Source: Pogonophryne albipinna (Eukaryota > Chordata > Actinopteri > Perciformes > Artedidraconidae). From it: 64,000 nt of DNA. The translations under genes and the position numbers were made by a program. The stretch is from NCBI GenBank assembly GCA_028583405.1, contig JAPTMU010000115.1, forward strand, positions 114,501 to 178,500, given 5' to 3'. Shown here one piece after another: positions 46,183 through 58,996 of the stretch (position 1 is its first letter; the number at the start of each line of letters is the position of its first letter). Below the pieces are notes generated by a model. It saw only the letters and a program-made list of their open reading frames with translations. It searched no databases and was not told the origin of the DNA.

Positions 46183-47151
46183 CATAAAAAATAAATAATA
46201 ATAATACTTTATTCGGAGTGTTCTTGCTTTTCTCTTTGGAAGTCATCACATAACGGCATTGTAATACACGGTTCGGCTGCATTAAATATTACACATCTGC
46301 CGTAGTTCTTTATTTATAGAGCCCTGATGAGAAGACTTCTGGACAAACAGGAGAACTACCGCCAAAACTGAATATGTGACGTGAATCATAAATATATCAA
46401 CAATTAAACAACACCTTGCATTTCTTTTCACAAAATACGTCTCCTTGCAGTATCAATAGTAATTCGGCTGACTTTTATATTTGATCCAATTGGTAGATAG
46501 GTTATATTTACACCATAACGGTGCACAGCTGATAGAAAAGGACTTGTCGTTTTTAAAGATATTACTGATTTTCTTTGAATATAAGAATGTAAATACTGAG
46601 TTGAGAGAATAGTCAGGGGATTTGGGAGATGGGAGACACATCTATGGAATCACAATTTCAATAGCTTACCATTAAATGACGGATATGCCTTTCTGTCTGT
46701 GATGTTTTACAAATCAGATATTAATGTGTAGAAGTAAAGCATGAGAAATAGTATAGCAATATCCTGTAAAATTATGTAAAAACACGAATAAAACTACACA
46801 TCTTCAGATGTTATACACAAGTGTCCTACACTAATAATACAAAGTTATTATTAGTATGCTGTGTGTACCTTGTGTGCACCGCCTAGTGGTTAAAGCACGT
46901 CATTGAATTATTTTTGTTGAATAATGTTATTTGATGAAAAAAATATTAAGAGTACATATTTTCATAGGGGGAAAGTAGAAGGTCAATGATAGAAATATAG
47001 AATATAAAAAAATCAAGAAGATACTATAAGTGATCTCTACAATAAAACAGTTTAGTGCTGGATGTACAAAAGATATTAATAGGAGGATGTGCAAAACAGA
47101 CAAACTAATTAACCTTTATTAACACATTAAAGAATACTTTAGGTTAAGGTC
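46183..47151. other. AT-rich unit flank
   Basis: About 970 bp of AT-rich sequence. The first part (to about 46380) recurs at 63805-64000. I see no gene, RNA or transposon end. Confidence 0.4.
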
Positions 47152-47516
47152 TGTCACGGCTGGAGGGCAAGGTACACAGGACCCAAATGCAGAATATCCA
47201 AATTCAAAATACTTTTGTTGCAAAACTAGCAACAAAGTAAAACTAAGGCAAGGCAAAAACACAAAAATCCCTCTGAACAAAAACCCTTCCAACAACATCA
47301 ATAATCCCACAAAGACAGACAGAAAACCCAGAACTTAAATGCACACAAACTAATCAACTGAACAGGACACAGGTGAGGGGGGAGGAGACAACACAGGGCA
47401 CCAGGTGCACACAATCAGCAGTAACAGAAAAGACGGGAGGGGGAACACAGAGACAGGAAACCAAAGACAGAACTAGACATGACAAAAACACAACACAACA
47501 CAGACAGATCGTGACA
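47152..47516. mobile_element. MITE-like element, 365 bp
   Basis: Begins TGTCACGGCTGG and ends ATCGTGACA, giving a short (7-bp) terminal inverted repeat. It is flanked by AGGTC on each side (AAGGTC if 6 bp). It is purine-rich on this strand and has no coding capacity. Confidence 0.55.
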
Positions 47517-47960
47517 AGGTCTTCTTTCAAATAAGAAAAAAGCTTTGGGGATATCTATCTACAGATAAATATTAAGCCTGACAAAGTACTTAACGTCTAA
47601 TATATTGCTTTCCTGCAATGTTAACTATGTTGAAGCACTTATTTTAACTGATATTATACACATTAATTATACTCTTATGTAGATAGTATAAGAAATGTGC
47701 AGAATATGACAGTTTAATGGTGGAGGTACACACATGTTGATAGATGTCTTGTAATGCACTGTTGAGGAACTTGTTACCCAAGTTTTTCATTCATTGCATA
47801 ACTACACCGTAGTTGTGTATATGATATGTCAATAAACCTTAGAAAATCTTGAAATCTTGAAAGGGATGTGCAAAATAGCCATTATATACAGTCTTTAATT
47901 AACTATTAGTACAGAATAACGAGTAATTCATATACTTTATAGAGATCTGCAGATAAATGT
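47517..47960. other. AT-rich flank left of the LTR element
   Basis: No gene seen. The last four bases (ATGT, 47957-47960) are the left copy of the LTR element's target-site duplication. Confidence 0.4.
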
Positions 47961-48531
47961 TATTGAAGTGAAATATTTGTATGTATTCATGTTAGCAAAC
48001 TATGAATAAGCTTAAATGGGAAATAATCTGTGTAAAACCGTGAGCTGGATTTGGGCCTGTTGACATGTGTTTTGGAGAACAAAGGGACATGGGGGGAGGC
48101 TAAGAGCATGTCTTGGTTGGCAGCCATCTTAGATCAAGAGATAAGGGCTGACCTACAGTGATTGGGGAAACCAAGACCTGAGGTGTTTGTGATATTTGGG
48201 CGGCCAATCAAGGAGGTCCACAAGGGAGGATCAGTTACCGCCTCCCATCCCATTGTAAGACTAGTATAAAACACAGACACACGCTAGGTTCAGCCTCTTT
48301 TGCTGGCTGGCTGGCTCATAATGATCATCAGGTAAAGTTGGGATCCCAAAGATAACTGTATTGAATTTGTACTGTATTTGATTGTATTGCATTGTCATAT
48401 TACCATTAAAGTAGATTATTGTTTAACGGTTACTTGGTAGCTCTGGATTCCTTCTTGTATTTTAACCAGCTTGAATAAGGACGCGCGGAGGTTTGAAAAG
48501 CGGACCAGTTATCCCTATTAAATCTCCTTCA
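47961..48531 (+). repeat. 5' LTR
   Basis: Starts TATTGAAGTG and ends CTTCA. The TATA box 'tataaaa' lies at 48265-48271. It shares both ends with the solo LTR at 14377. Confidence 0.88.
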
Positions 48532-48534
48532 ATA

Positions 48535-48549
48535 TGGTGACCCGACGTG
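48535..48549 (+). promoter_or_regulatory. Primer-binding site, tRNA-Trp type
   Basis: TGGTGACCCGACGTG, 3 nt after the 5' LTR. It matches the complement of the 3' end of tRNA-Trp except for one missing C in the C-run. tRNA-Trp priming is known from avian alpharetroviruses. Confidence 0.7.
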
Positions 48550-51500
48550 CCCGAACAAAGCTGAGGAAGAATCCAGACGACCGGAATGGGTCGGGAACAA
48601 ACGCTTTTATACACCTCAGACAATCAGCTGGGCCCTGACAAATAAGGTATTGCAGCCGCCTGGTATGCTGAAACATTAGGGTTGTCTGTAGGCGTTTCAC
48701 AGTGTTTTTAAAGTTTAAATGGAATATACAATGCATATTTTACTATGTTAGGAAAGTTATATACAAAACGAGAACGTTGATCGCCAGGTAGACGGAAAGT
48801 CCTGCGTAACGTAAATAGAGCGGTTTGGCGTGGATCTACAGGTAGTTTATTCCTGAGTGGCGTAGAGACGGTGCAGTTTGTTGGTTGCGAGGTTTCATTC
48901 CTGCACGGCAAAACCTGGAAACTCGATATGTTAGATTGGGTCGCCGTTTAAAACTGGGGTTAAATGACGGACCTAGGCTGATAAAGCTAAAAAGCCAGAA
49001 GTCTGTTATATGTTAAAATCGAGGGAGAGAACGCGAACCTCACCAAAAGTGTGACGGAACCGGCTCTTGTTTCCCTTTGACTGTAAACTTAATTTGAAAA
49101 GCTAACGTGTGATGAAGGTTAAATACACGTCACATTATGAAAGCTGGACAAACTGTACGGGGAATAAATCTGTGTGATTTTTACCTAAAATACCTGTGTG
49201 AGCGGTTGTCTGCGGAGCTCAGAAATGCACTCAGGAGAGTGAAGCTCATTTGTGGTCTGCTGCTGCCATCTAGTGGCTGAAAGGGGGTAACACCCCTTTG
49301 ACATTTTTATATGGTTTAGCTTCGAGCGTGGAGTTTAATCATTACATTGCTGGCCGGTATTGAAGACGGGAAGCACGTTAATAGTAACAACGACAATAGC
49401 CCAGTATATTAATACAAGTGAACACATCAGATGAAGAGATGCAAAGTCATAATGGTAGAATACCATGTGTTTAAGAAAGCCCCCCTTTCTCCACATTTCT
49501 GCTCTAATTGCTGGACATTGCTCTGGAAAATGGATGCTGAGCGTTGAATTTAAAGCAAGGAGTGGAAGATCAACGACTGATCTGAAGTTGGAGTGAATAA
49601 CATTGAAAATTAATGGATCAATGTGTGATTTGAGGTGGTAGATATTGAAATAAATAAGATACTATAATTTGTTGTTTTTAGCATTGAGGGATACAGTTAC
49701 GTCACATCGTGGTTTTTATGAGGAGTTTTGAGAACTGATTGTTACTATTGCATTGCATTGTGAATTTCATGGTATTTGTCATTAACTGGGAATTGTACTT
49801 AATCATATTTCAGAGGAATTTAATTACATACAGAAACGTTCAGGGAAAGTAAAAAGAGATTTACTGAGTATATGAAGTACATAGGGGTTAAGGTTCCATT
49901 CAAATTAAATATGATAGTGGATTATTCCACCTATATTAGACATAAAAAGAGGATAATTTGTTAAACATTAAATAACAAACTCACTGTAAGAAATATACAT
50001 TGTAATGTTATTTAGGAGTTGTGTTGATCATACCACAGTGACTCTAAGTTGGTGGTTGTTTAATGTAGATAGGAAACTGAAAACGCAAACAATTCACCAA
50101 AATTGTGTTTTAAGTTTGTGAAGAAAGAGTAGAAAGTACACAGAAGGTTTTGTAAGTTTGACAGAGAGAGGGACAGAGAGAGGGACAGAGAGAGAGACAG
50201 AGAGAGAGAGAGACAGAGAGAGAGAGACAAGGAAATATGATCAAATGATAGGATAGGAGGTGTTACATTTTTTAATTGAAGCCAGACTACAAGTCGTATG
50301 GTTTAATTTTTATTGAACTCAGTCTAGTCAGTTACACAATCTTGTGTAAGACAAATCGGTGTTCTTTTGTCACATTTTGAATTACGTAAGATTTCATTTT
50401 GCTAAATCAATTTATCTATAAATGTTGTAGGTGGAGTTTGGTGTTTGCTAACATTTCTAGGAACGAAATAGGCCTACGCTTGGGTCGAATTACATTACTG
50501 TGATCTGATTAGTGTGCTCTGCAACTTTACAATTGTTGCTAGATAGCAGTGGGATTTTTGAATGCGGAGGGGTTCTTTCATGGTGTGTGGAATATGCGAT
50601 GCTGGAAACATGTGGGTGTTGAGAAACTTAGTTTGGGTAAATATGTCACAATGGATGAAACGATTATTAGAGGGAGTTTATGTAATATCATTAGTAGACA
50701 TTAATTGTGTTGTTTGGATGGCATTTAACTACTAAGACAAATAGTATGATTAGAAAGAGACGGAGTGGAAAGGGTTGGATCTATTTAACCTCAGTGTGCT
50801 AGAATTTCTATAGGTAATGCGTCCCGAGACCTGGACTCTCTCTCTCTGCATGTCAGACGGCTAAGACCCCGATCCGCTTGAGCAATCAAAGGCCTAACCC
50901 AACAGGAGACTCCTCCTTCTCAGTGAACCAGAGCTGAACCAACAACAACAATAAGAACTGCATCCAGAACTATCTCCACCTGTGGCATCCAGAACCAAAC
51001 AGCTTGCTGACAGGCAGAGATCTATCAGTCCCTCGAACAAGAGCAAAGTGTGGGACATGAGAGCAGAATCCGCCCTCCATAAAGCAGCAGAGAGACTGTG
51101 AAGGAGGAGATGAAGTGCAAAGCAGTGCAAGAACAGTGGCATGATGGGGGCTGCAGATGTAGCTGGGCAGATGGCTGCCTCAAAGAGTGACAGCTGATGG
51201 ACAAAGGGGGAGGAGTCAGAATCAGGGGACTTGGCCGAGAATGTGAGGTGGCCAGGGATCACGGCTTGAGATAAACCAGAGGAGAGGAGAAGGGAATCAA
51301 CGGGAATGAGTGAGTTTACACATAAACACACTTATAAGCGCACATTTAGAGAACTTCAATTGACTTGATAAATAAGTGAAGATAAAAAGTTGTATTAACC
51401 ATAAATTAATCAATTGGTAAATTGTAAATAGCAGTAAAAAGGTAACTATTAAAGTAAAATGAGAATCATCCTAAAACACACTGAGGGATAAAGAGGGTTA

Positions 51501-53559
51501 CATATAGTATTCCATAACTATATTCTTCAATCTTTTCATCATGTTAACAAATCATTCTTCAAGAGATTTTTATTCACTTGTGAATAAAGTAGTGATCTCA
51601 TTTGTTACAATATTGATCACCATTAAAGGGATAGTTTTAGGAACCACTCTATAAGACAAATCTTTATTTGAATGGATAATGTTAAAGGGAGAGCTAGTGC
51701 CAAGCCAGATATAGTATTCCAATCTAAAGTATTGATTTCACCATTGTGCCATAGTTATTACCATAGGAGGGCTTTAAGATGGAAATATGAAATGACTTCT
51801 GTTTTTAAATCCTTGATAAAGGAGGGAGTAATTGTTGCATGGTCGGACACCCGATGTTCCACACACTGCTAAAGAGTTTAACATTGTTTTTTAGGTGGAC
51901 CAGAATTGAAGATGAGTTATGAAATGCATAGCAGAGCTACACAGATCCTAGTAATGGTTTGACACAAGATAATAGTGATGTACACAAGTTTCTGAAATAG
52001 ATCTATTAGACATTTTAATACTAATTAGGTGTAAATGAATTGCAGTAGTAGTACTATGAGGAAGTGACATTTTTTGGCTAACACTTTTCAGGGAATGTGG
52101 GGAACAGCTGTTCCGATGAAAAGTTAGAGATATCTGGAAAATTATAGTTGTGGTCGTGAATTGATTGATGATGGCGCTCCATATATAACAGATTTTTGTA
52201 GACAAAGGATACTGGCCTATGCCGAAATATCAAAGTCTCTGCAGAGCACACACATGGCCAAAAAGACTGAGACCAACTGACCTCTGACCCTGACCGACAG
52301 TGTGACTTGGGAAGGCACTGTCAATGACTGACTCTGGAGTGAATCTGACCAGACCAAGACTTTACAACCTGACAGACGGTGTGAGTGTGAATGAATGCCG
52401 GCATGTGATCAGTGTAACTGCATGGTTCTAAAACAATAACTAACCAAGCATGTTTTTGGACTAACATATTATTACCCGTTTCTAGTCCACTTGATGATAT
52501 TTTACTCCCACAGGAGGTGGCAGTTTGCGGAATGTGAAACTCAAACTAAAACATGAAGATTCTGTTTCTTTTAGGACTGAAGGATGGAGAGGAACACTTC
52601 ATTTCACTGAAGTGTTTACTGTGGAAATGATGGATGTACATTTGGGAAAATGTTTGGTATTTTCTTATAATCCATGGTTACACATGAGGTTCATGTGTAA
52701 AAAGGGGGAGTGTAAAATTCACAATGTACATTTTTCATTTAGGGACTGAAAGGAACCTGCTGCCCCAACTCAATTGTTCAATCTGACCATTGATTGACAG
52801 TTTTAGAATGGACCTGCTCCATATCTGGGGATAAGATACTGTTTGATGAATGTTGACATGTTTCTAATATTGATTGAGTTATAACAGGTAACACAGATGC
52901 AGAATCAGTGGCCAAGGGGCTGCTGTAAGTTGACCGGTGAGTAATGTTTCAACAGGTATTAAAGTAACTGAGGTTTGAAATGTAGAAAGAACATATTACA
53001 GTTAAAGCTAAAACATAGTAATGTAATGAGACATAATTTAATTTAGACAGCATCATGTAACTAGCCTGGTAAAGAAGTAAAAGCCATAGACTCTATTGTT
53101 TAGGTCATTATGGGGATATACATTTCATCTAAATTCATAATAGAAAGACATTTGATGACAGTTTGTTGGAATTCTGTATTCATTTTTGAGCTTGATAATA
53201 TCTAAGCACTGACCGGTAGAAGCAGTATCACCAGGAAATCATTCACTTTGTCAGTATCATGATTTTGGTTGTTTTTGAATCCATAACATTAGTGTGTTTC
53301 TTTACCAGAAACATTAACAGTTCATATTATATTTAGATTTTAAATAGGATCTCAGGGATTTCATTTAAAAATAAACACAGATGCTCGTCAGAAATTCAGA
53401 GCTATTGAAATATGTTATTTAGTTCACCTAGAGATGTGGGGGTTTTACTTTTAGTATTTTTATCCAAGTATTGAGATTCTGAAGCTGCACTGGCAGATAG
53501 GAGGGCCCCGGAGCCCGGAGCGTAGGCTTGAGGGATTTGTATCAGATTTCTCCACACAG
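48550..53559 (+). other. Internal region of the LTR element without recognisable genes
   Basis: AT-rich, with scattered stops in all frames. A (GA)n/GAGACA microsatellite lies at about 50161-50228. A more open segment lies at about 50820-51310, but I cannot match it to gag. The small open frames here (for example 51672-51872) have no recognisable domain. Confidence 0.5.
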
Positions 53560-53876
53560 GTTGGTGATGCCAAAGGGGGACCCAGGAGGCCGACACAGCG
53601 GAGTTCGTCTGGCTGAAGGTCATCAGGACAAAGTGGCTCAACCCCAGGCTCTCCGGCCCCGACCGAGTGACCCAGCGGATCTCTCATGCCGTCCGCGTGG
53701 GAGGAAAGGGGGACAGCCCGTACCACGGGAGCCAGTGTGCGGCGGGGAAACCACCTGCTAGGACCGGGGACGACATCAGGACGGACGTGGCCCTCGCAGA
53801 GGAGGTCGACTCGGAAGCAGCCATCAGTGGAATGGACGACAACGACCTCGAGGACATCCTTACAGCAGACAACTAG
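53560..53876 (+). pseudogene. Remnant of retroviral integrase C-terminal region
   Basis: One frame resembles the C-terminal tail of gammaretrovirus-like integrases: a WLNPRLSGP segment in the place of the conserved K-W-x-x-P-R-x-x-G-P stretch, then a hydrophobic V-T-x-x-x-x-A-V-R-V run, then YHGSQC. It continues with an acidic tail (DDNDLEDIL) to a TAG at 53874. Zinc-binding and catalytic-core regions are absent. It is described only as a broken remnant. Confidence 0.5.
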
Positions 53877-54221
53877 GAAGCGGCTGTCAGCGGGCTGGGG
53901 GACTTGTCGAGGCAGCAGAGGAGTCTACTTCTCTCTGATCAGTTCCACCAGTGAAGGGAAAGCCGCATCTCCCCCTCCCTATCAGGGGGGGGGGGGGCTG
54001 AGGATTCACCACAAAACGAGATGGCTTTCTAGCGCTCAGGTTGCCCTCTCATGGTTCCTTCACGGCCATGGAAAGTGGTGTTCTGTTCCCAAAGATTTCA
54101 AGTACTTTGGGTCTCAGTTTCTGATAGATTCATACAATATTGGGGGACAGACACAGTGGAAAGGAATGACAGTAGTTATGTTTCAAGTGCCTTGTGTAAG
54201 TTGGTCTCTTTAGAGAGAGAC

Positions 54222-54233
54222 CAAAAGGGGGAT
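54222..54233 (+). promoter_or_regulatory. Polypurine tract
   Basis: 'aaaagggggat' directly before the 3' LTR, the expected plus-strand primer site. Confidence 0.75.
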
Positions 54234-54804
54234 TATTGAAGTGAAATATTTGTATGTATTCATGTTAGCAAACTATGAATAAGCTTAAATGGGAAATAAT
54301 CTGTGTAAAACCGTGAGCTGGATTTGGGCCTGTTGACATGTGTTTTGGAGAACAAAGGGACATGGGGGGAGGCTAAGAGCATGTCTTGGTTGGCAGCCAT
54401 CTTAGATCAAGAGATAAGGGCTGACCTACAGTGATTGGGGAAACCAAGACCTGAGGTGTTTGTGATATTTGGGCGGCCAATCAAGGAGGTCCACAAGGGA
54501 GGATCAGTTACCGCCTCCCATCCCATTGTAAGACTAGTCTAAAACACAGACACACGCTAGGTTCAGCCTCTTTTGCTGGCTGGCTGGCTCATAATGATCA
54601 TCAGGTAAAGTTGGGATCCCAAAGATAACTGTATTGAATTTGTACTGTATTTGATTGTATTGCATTGTCATATTACCATTAAAATAGATTATTGTTTAAC
54701 GGTTACTTGGTAGCTCTGGATTCCTTCTTGTATTTTAACCAGCTTGAATAAGGACGCGCGGAGGTTTGAAAAGCGGACCAGTTATCCCTATTAAATCTCC
54801 ATCA
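54234..54804 (+). repeat. 3' LTR
   Basis: 571 bp, nearly identical to the 5' LTR. The TATA box is mutated (tctaaaa at 54538-54544). Confidence 0.88.
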
Positions 54805-54808
54805 ATGT

Positions 54809-55499
54809 TTAGTCTTCTCGAGCACCAACTATCAAATATCTCTCCTGATTGTTGGCACTTGACAATCACCTTCCCCTGAATATTACTCAGGTGTAACTAA
54901 AGTCTGCTTTAAGGGTTGTTTATATTTCACATCATTAATCAGAATCTGCAAAGTAACTCAAATAAATGTAGTGGAGTAAAAATACCAGATTAACCTCTGA
55001 ATTGTAGTGGAGTAGAATTACAAAGTAACAATGAGCTGTCATGTGGGTATATATTAATGCTGCCCATTATGGATACAAGCGATTTTCACCCATTTAGTAA
55101 TTACATGTTTTAAATGTGTACACACCAATGTGTTTCCTATCGCCTAAACCTCCAGGGCTGTACACAGTTTAATACTGTCAACTTCTCATTTTGGGGAAAA
55201 CGTCTTTTAAAACTACAATTCCCAGTAGAGACGTGCCATAGAGAACATGTTGCGAAACACAATAGCCAGCATGTGTAGTTCTGGGGGGGCGTTCGAGTCC
55301 AGTTTTGAATAGTCTGCCGTGGTTTCGTTCCATTTCAAAGCGCTTGACACTCGGCGTAACCTTGGCGCACTGCCACTCCAACATCCAGTCCCAGAGGTTG
55401 AAGATTAATCACGGGGTTTGTCAACGGGATTGTAGTCCCAAACAATAGCTGGGGATTGTGGGTAGTGTAGTGTCTTCGGCCATCCTAAACTGAATTTTT
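54809..55499. other. Unit flank right of the LTR element
   Basis: About 690 bp with no recognisable gene or element. Confidence 0.35.
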
Positions 55500-56002
55500 T
55501 TTCGGATATCATATCGCATTAACAACATCACATCTGAAGCCACAGAGATCTTCTGTTACTGTCCTTTGTTCTTAGAGGAAGTACAGAAACACGTAACTCT
55601 GGATTTGTTTTAATGTTTGAGGTGCAATAAACGACACAGCAGCTTTTTGTCATGTTAAAACTATTATTTTCCGCCTCGCTCATGAGAGTAACAGCTGGCG
55701 AAATTACAGCCTCGCCTACTGATTTCAAATGTGTGCTCTAAAATGATATTTATAAATGACTATTATCATTATTATAAGCAAGACAATAAATGGCAAAGAT
55801 ATGTAGAAAATAAACATATTTAAGATACGTTCATAAGAAACGTAGCGTGGGAGAAAATATGTTTCGAGAAGATATGTAGAAAATAAACGTATTTGAGATA
55901 CGTTCATAACGAACGTAACGTGGGAGAAAATACGTTTCTAGCTAAACGTAATTGAGAATGCAGTTTAGTTCTGTGGGAATGTAATTTTTAGGAGACAGGG
56001 TT
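55500..56002 (-). mobile_element. THAP-containing repeat, inverted and internally deleted copy
   Basis: The reverse complement matches 45167-46182, but about half of the right part is missing: the segment between the THAP fragment and the 'gatatgatatcc' end. The THAP fragment itself is at 55528-55653 on the minus strand and reads NMTKSCCVVYCTSN, then runs into a stop. Confidence 0.6.
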
Positions 56003-57178
56003 GTTTACAGACATGCCAACTTTATACTGTATGAATCCCACCCATTACAAATCGTATATATTATATTTAAACATATCTGCATGATTAGGGCCAAACCTTT
56101 CTAGACATACATATATATATATATATATGAATATATAATATATATATACAATCTGACACTATGTAAAAACTCTGAAAAAGCTCCATAAAAACATCCTTCC
56201 TCTTCAGAAAAGAAAAAATGCAATACAAAATAAAATAAAATTAACAACTCCCTCTTGTAATACTTTATTCTGATTGGTCGATTCGAAAAGTTCAGAGGTT
56301 GTTTATACCTGTTAACACACTGCTGTAAAACACAACATGCCCATTTGCTTATTCCTTGCAACATTTTTTTAAATAAAACGTTTAAAAATGTAACTTATAG
56401 TGCACAGGATAAACATTTAAAGTGCTGTAAAGCAGAAGTACTTCAAATAAAACAGTTTTTCCATCAGTAAAAGAATATGTGGGGATTGTCCACAGTACTG
56501 AATGTATGTAAGTTGCTTTGGATAAAAGCGTCTAACAAATGACATGTAACGTAATAAAGCAATTTTCAATCGTGCCGATTTACAGTTGTAGGGGTTTTTC
56601 TCCACTAATTGGATCGGTTTTCTTTGTAGAAACCAGGCAGCTGGATATGGTTATAAAAACAAGGCAAATACAGAACATTTCTTACAGCTGTGGAGACAGG
56701 TTTAAATGATTGTGCGTCCTTGATGGGAAAACCATGTTTTTATTCTCGAGTCTTTGTTAATTTTTATTGCAATAGTTGTACATTATTTATGTTAAAGTAG
56801 ACGGCATATTCCACTTATTGGATGTGATTTTAAGTAGAAAACCTGCAGGAGGATATGGTTATTTCTAACATGTGAGATTTATCTCTGGAAAATACAGACG
56901 AGAATATTTCTGAAAAACTACTTAAAACTTTGTATATTATAAGTTTCTCAAAATAAGAAACTTTAAAATAAACATTGTTAAAATCCCTTTAAAAGAGAAA
57001 AACATTTTTGAATTAACTCAAAATAAGAATCTTTAAAATAACATTAAACTCAATAAAAACGTTTTTAAAAATTCTACTTGGACCAATACAGGAATGAGAA
57101 GAACCACACCTTCCATTTACAAACTATGAGACTTCAGAAAACATTCAAAGGTCCTCGCAAATGTGTCGTCATGTTTGG
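56003..57178. other. Diverged ancient copy of unit spacer, with AT microsatellite
   Basis: An (AT)n run lies at about 56107-56155. The stretch 'actctgaaaaagct...cctcttcagaaa' at about 56168-56210 is a diverged version of the promoter spacer at 3656-3706. 'gtgccgatt...ggatatggttat' at about 56573-56656 is a diverged version of the window start. This looks like old duplicated array sequence. No gene is seen. Confidence 0.45.
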
Positions 57179-57851
57179 CAAATGTATGTTATTAATAAAG
57201 CATTTTTTAACGGTGCCGATTTCAGTAGTCAGCAGGATATGGTTATTTTAGAAATGTAAGTTTCTATCTGGCAAATACAGATTGAAAATAAATGCAGAAA
57301 AGAAACTGAACATTTTGAGTGAAAGGTTTAGAAGATTGTGAAACCCTGAATTGGGTATACCAAGTTTATATTCTTGACTTTTCTTTTGAGGCTAAATTGT
57401 TATTATAGACCACCTTTTTACCATCTTGTTATAGTCCAGCACATAGAAGTGCATATGGACTTCAGACTAACCTGCAGTAAAGCCTGCATTTGGAAGGAGG
57501 GCAAGGTTTTCTAATGAACATTTCTCAAAATATTGCACGTTTAATCTTCTCCCTTTTACTGACATGACCAATGTCTGCTAATCCTATGTAGTATGAGAGT
57601 TTTTAAATACTTTTCTAGTCCAGATGAGCTTTTATTGGACTGTTAAGGGAAGATGTATGCATGATGAGAGCCAAGCATTGCAATACAAACATTGGATTGA
57701 CACGCTGTTATTTAAGAAAAGTATACACGTTTTATTATATTGCTGCTAAGATAACGTCTCAGATATCAAGCTCTCCAAGGCACTCGAAATATACGAGATG
57801 AATCTATGCAGTATTGAATATCTCCTCGCTCATCGTCCCGTTCAACAACTG
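57179..57851. repeat. Duplicate of the window start (offset 57178)
   Basis: Near-identical to 1-673, with only scattered single-base differences and no net length change up to the exon 4 stop. It continues into the truncated gene. Confidence 0.9.
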
Positions 57852-58996
57852 CTAGTCGCTCATCGTCCCGTTGAACTTTTCCTCGTCGCTCATCGTCCCG
57901 TTCAACATCTGGCCGTCTACTTTATGGGTATCCTGGAGTACTGAAAAAACATTTGTGTCATAAATGCTGGACGTCAAGATAATACATGATGTTCTCTAGA
58001 CTGAAATCACAGCATGAATTCTTCTGTAATAGTTCCTCAATAAATCCTGTTTTTGTAAAAAATGAGCGATGTTGGAAGTGAATTCAGCAACCAAACATTG
58101 ATGCATTAACTTAAGACATGCAAGTGGTTTGTTTTAGCTCTTATACACAGGATTAGCTTGACATTGCTGTGTTTCAAATGAATCCTACATATCACAGATT
58201 TCAGATCTTTTACACCACTTTTATGCAACACATTCTGTTGTCTTTTTGGTCTTTAGAACTCACCTTTGTGCTCATGCAGGACACCCCCCGTCGTGCCGTT
58301 GTTCTGCTGGACGCCCCCCGTCGTGCCGTTGTTCTGCTGGACGCCCCCGGTCGTGCCGTTGTTCTGCTGGACGCCCCCCGTCGTGCCGTTGTTCTGCTGG
58401 ACGGTGCCGTTGTTCTGCTGGACGGTGCCGTTGTTCTGCTGGACGCCCCCCGTCGTGCCGTTGTTCTGCTGGACGGTGCCGTTGTTCTGCTGGACGCCCC
58501 CCGTCGTGCCGTTGTTCTGCTGGACTCCCCCCGTCGTGCCGTTGTTCTGCTGGACGCCCCCCGTCGTGCCGTTGTTCTGCTGGACGCCCCCCGTCGTGCC
58601 GTTGTTCTGCTGGACGGTGCCGTTGTTCTGCTGGACGCTCCCCGTCGTGCCGTTGTTCTGCTGGACGCCCCCCGTCGTGCCGTTGTTCTGCTGGACGCCC
58701 CCCGTCATGCCGTTGTTCTGCTGGACGCCCCCCGTCGTGCCGTTGTTCTGCTGGACGCCCCCCGTCGTGCCGTTGTTCTGCTGGACGCCCCCCGTCGTTG
58801 CGTCGCCCCAAATGACAAACCGGTTCTGGACGTCCCCTGTCGTGGAGTCTACCCCAATGACGACCCATTTTTGGACATCCCCCTCCTTGGCCACTCCCCT
58901 AACGACGACCCGGTTCTGGACAGCCTCTGCTGTGGCGGTTTCGCTAATGACGATCAGGTTCTGGACGCCCCCCGTCTTGGCTTTGTCCTTAATGAT
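57852..58996 (-). pseudogene. Truncated NNGT-type glycoprotein gene (gene 7)
   Basis: Exon 4 (57852-57940) and the 3' part of exon 3 (58264-58996) match the gene at 674-3307, including the splice donor and the two NGTMSD units. It has about 18 VQQNNGT units in a different order. Exon 3 is cut at 58996, where the sequence switches abruptly to the fdxr stop-codon region (ggaaaataacctg). The head of exon 3, exon 2, exon 1 and the promoter are gone, so no secreted product is expected. Confidence 0.85.

Larger units (their letters stand above)
47961..54804 (+). mobile_element. Retrovirus-like LTR element, non-autonomous, 6.84 kb
   Basis: Two 571-bp LTRs (47961-48531 and 54234-54804) in direct orientation flank a 5.7-kb internal region. 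ATGT is duplicated on both sides (47957-47960, 54805-54808). I count three mismatches between the LTRs (positions 48267, 48411 and 48528 against 54540, 54684 and 54801), so insertion was recent. A primer-binding site and a polypurine tract are present. The interior lacks gag, pol or env reading frames of any length, apart from an integrase-tail remnant, so it would depend on proteins from a related element. Confidence 0.88.

Noticed and set aside
50894..51331. 145-residue minus-strand open frame inside the LTR element
   Set aside because: Antisense to the element, low-complexity Leu/Ser-rich, with no recognisable domain.
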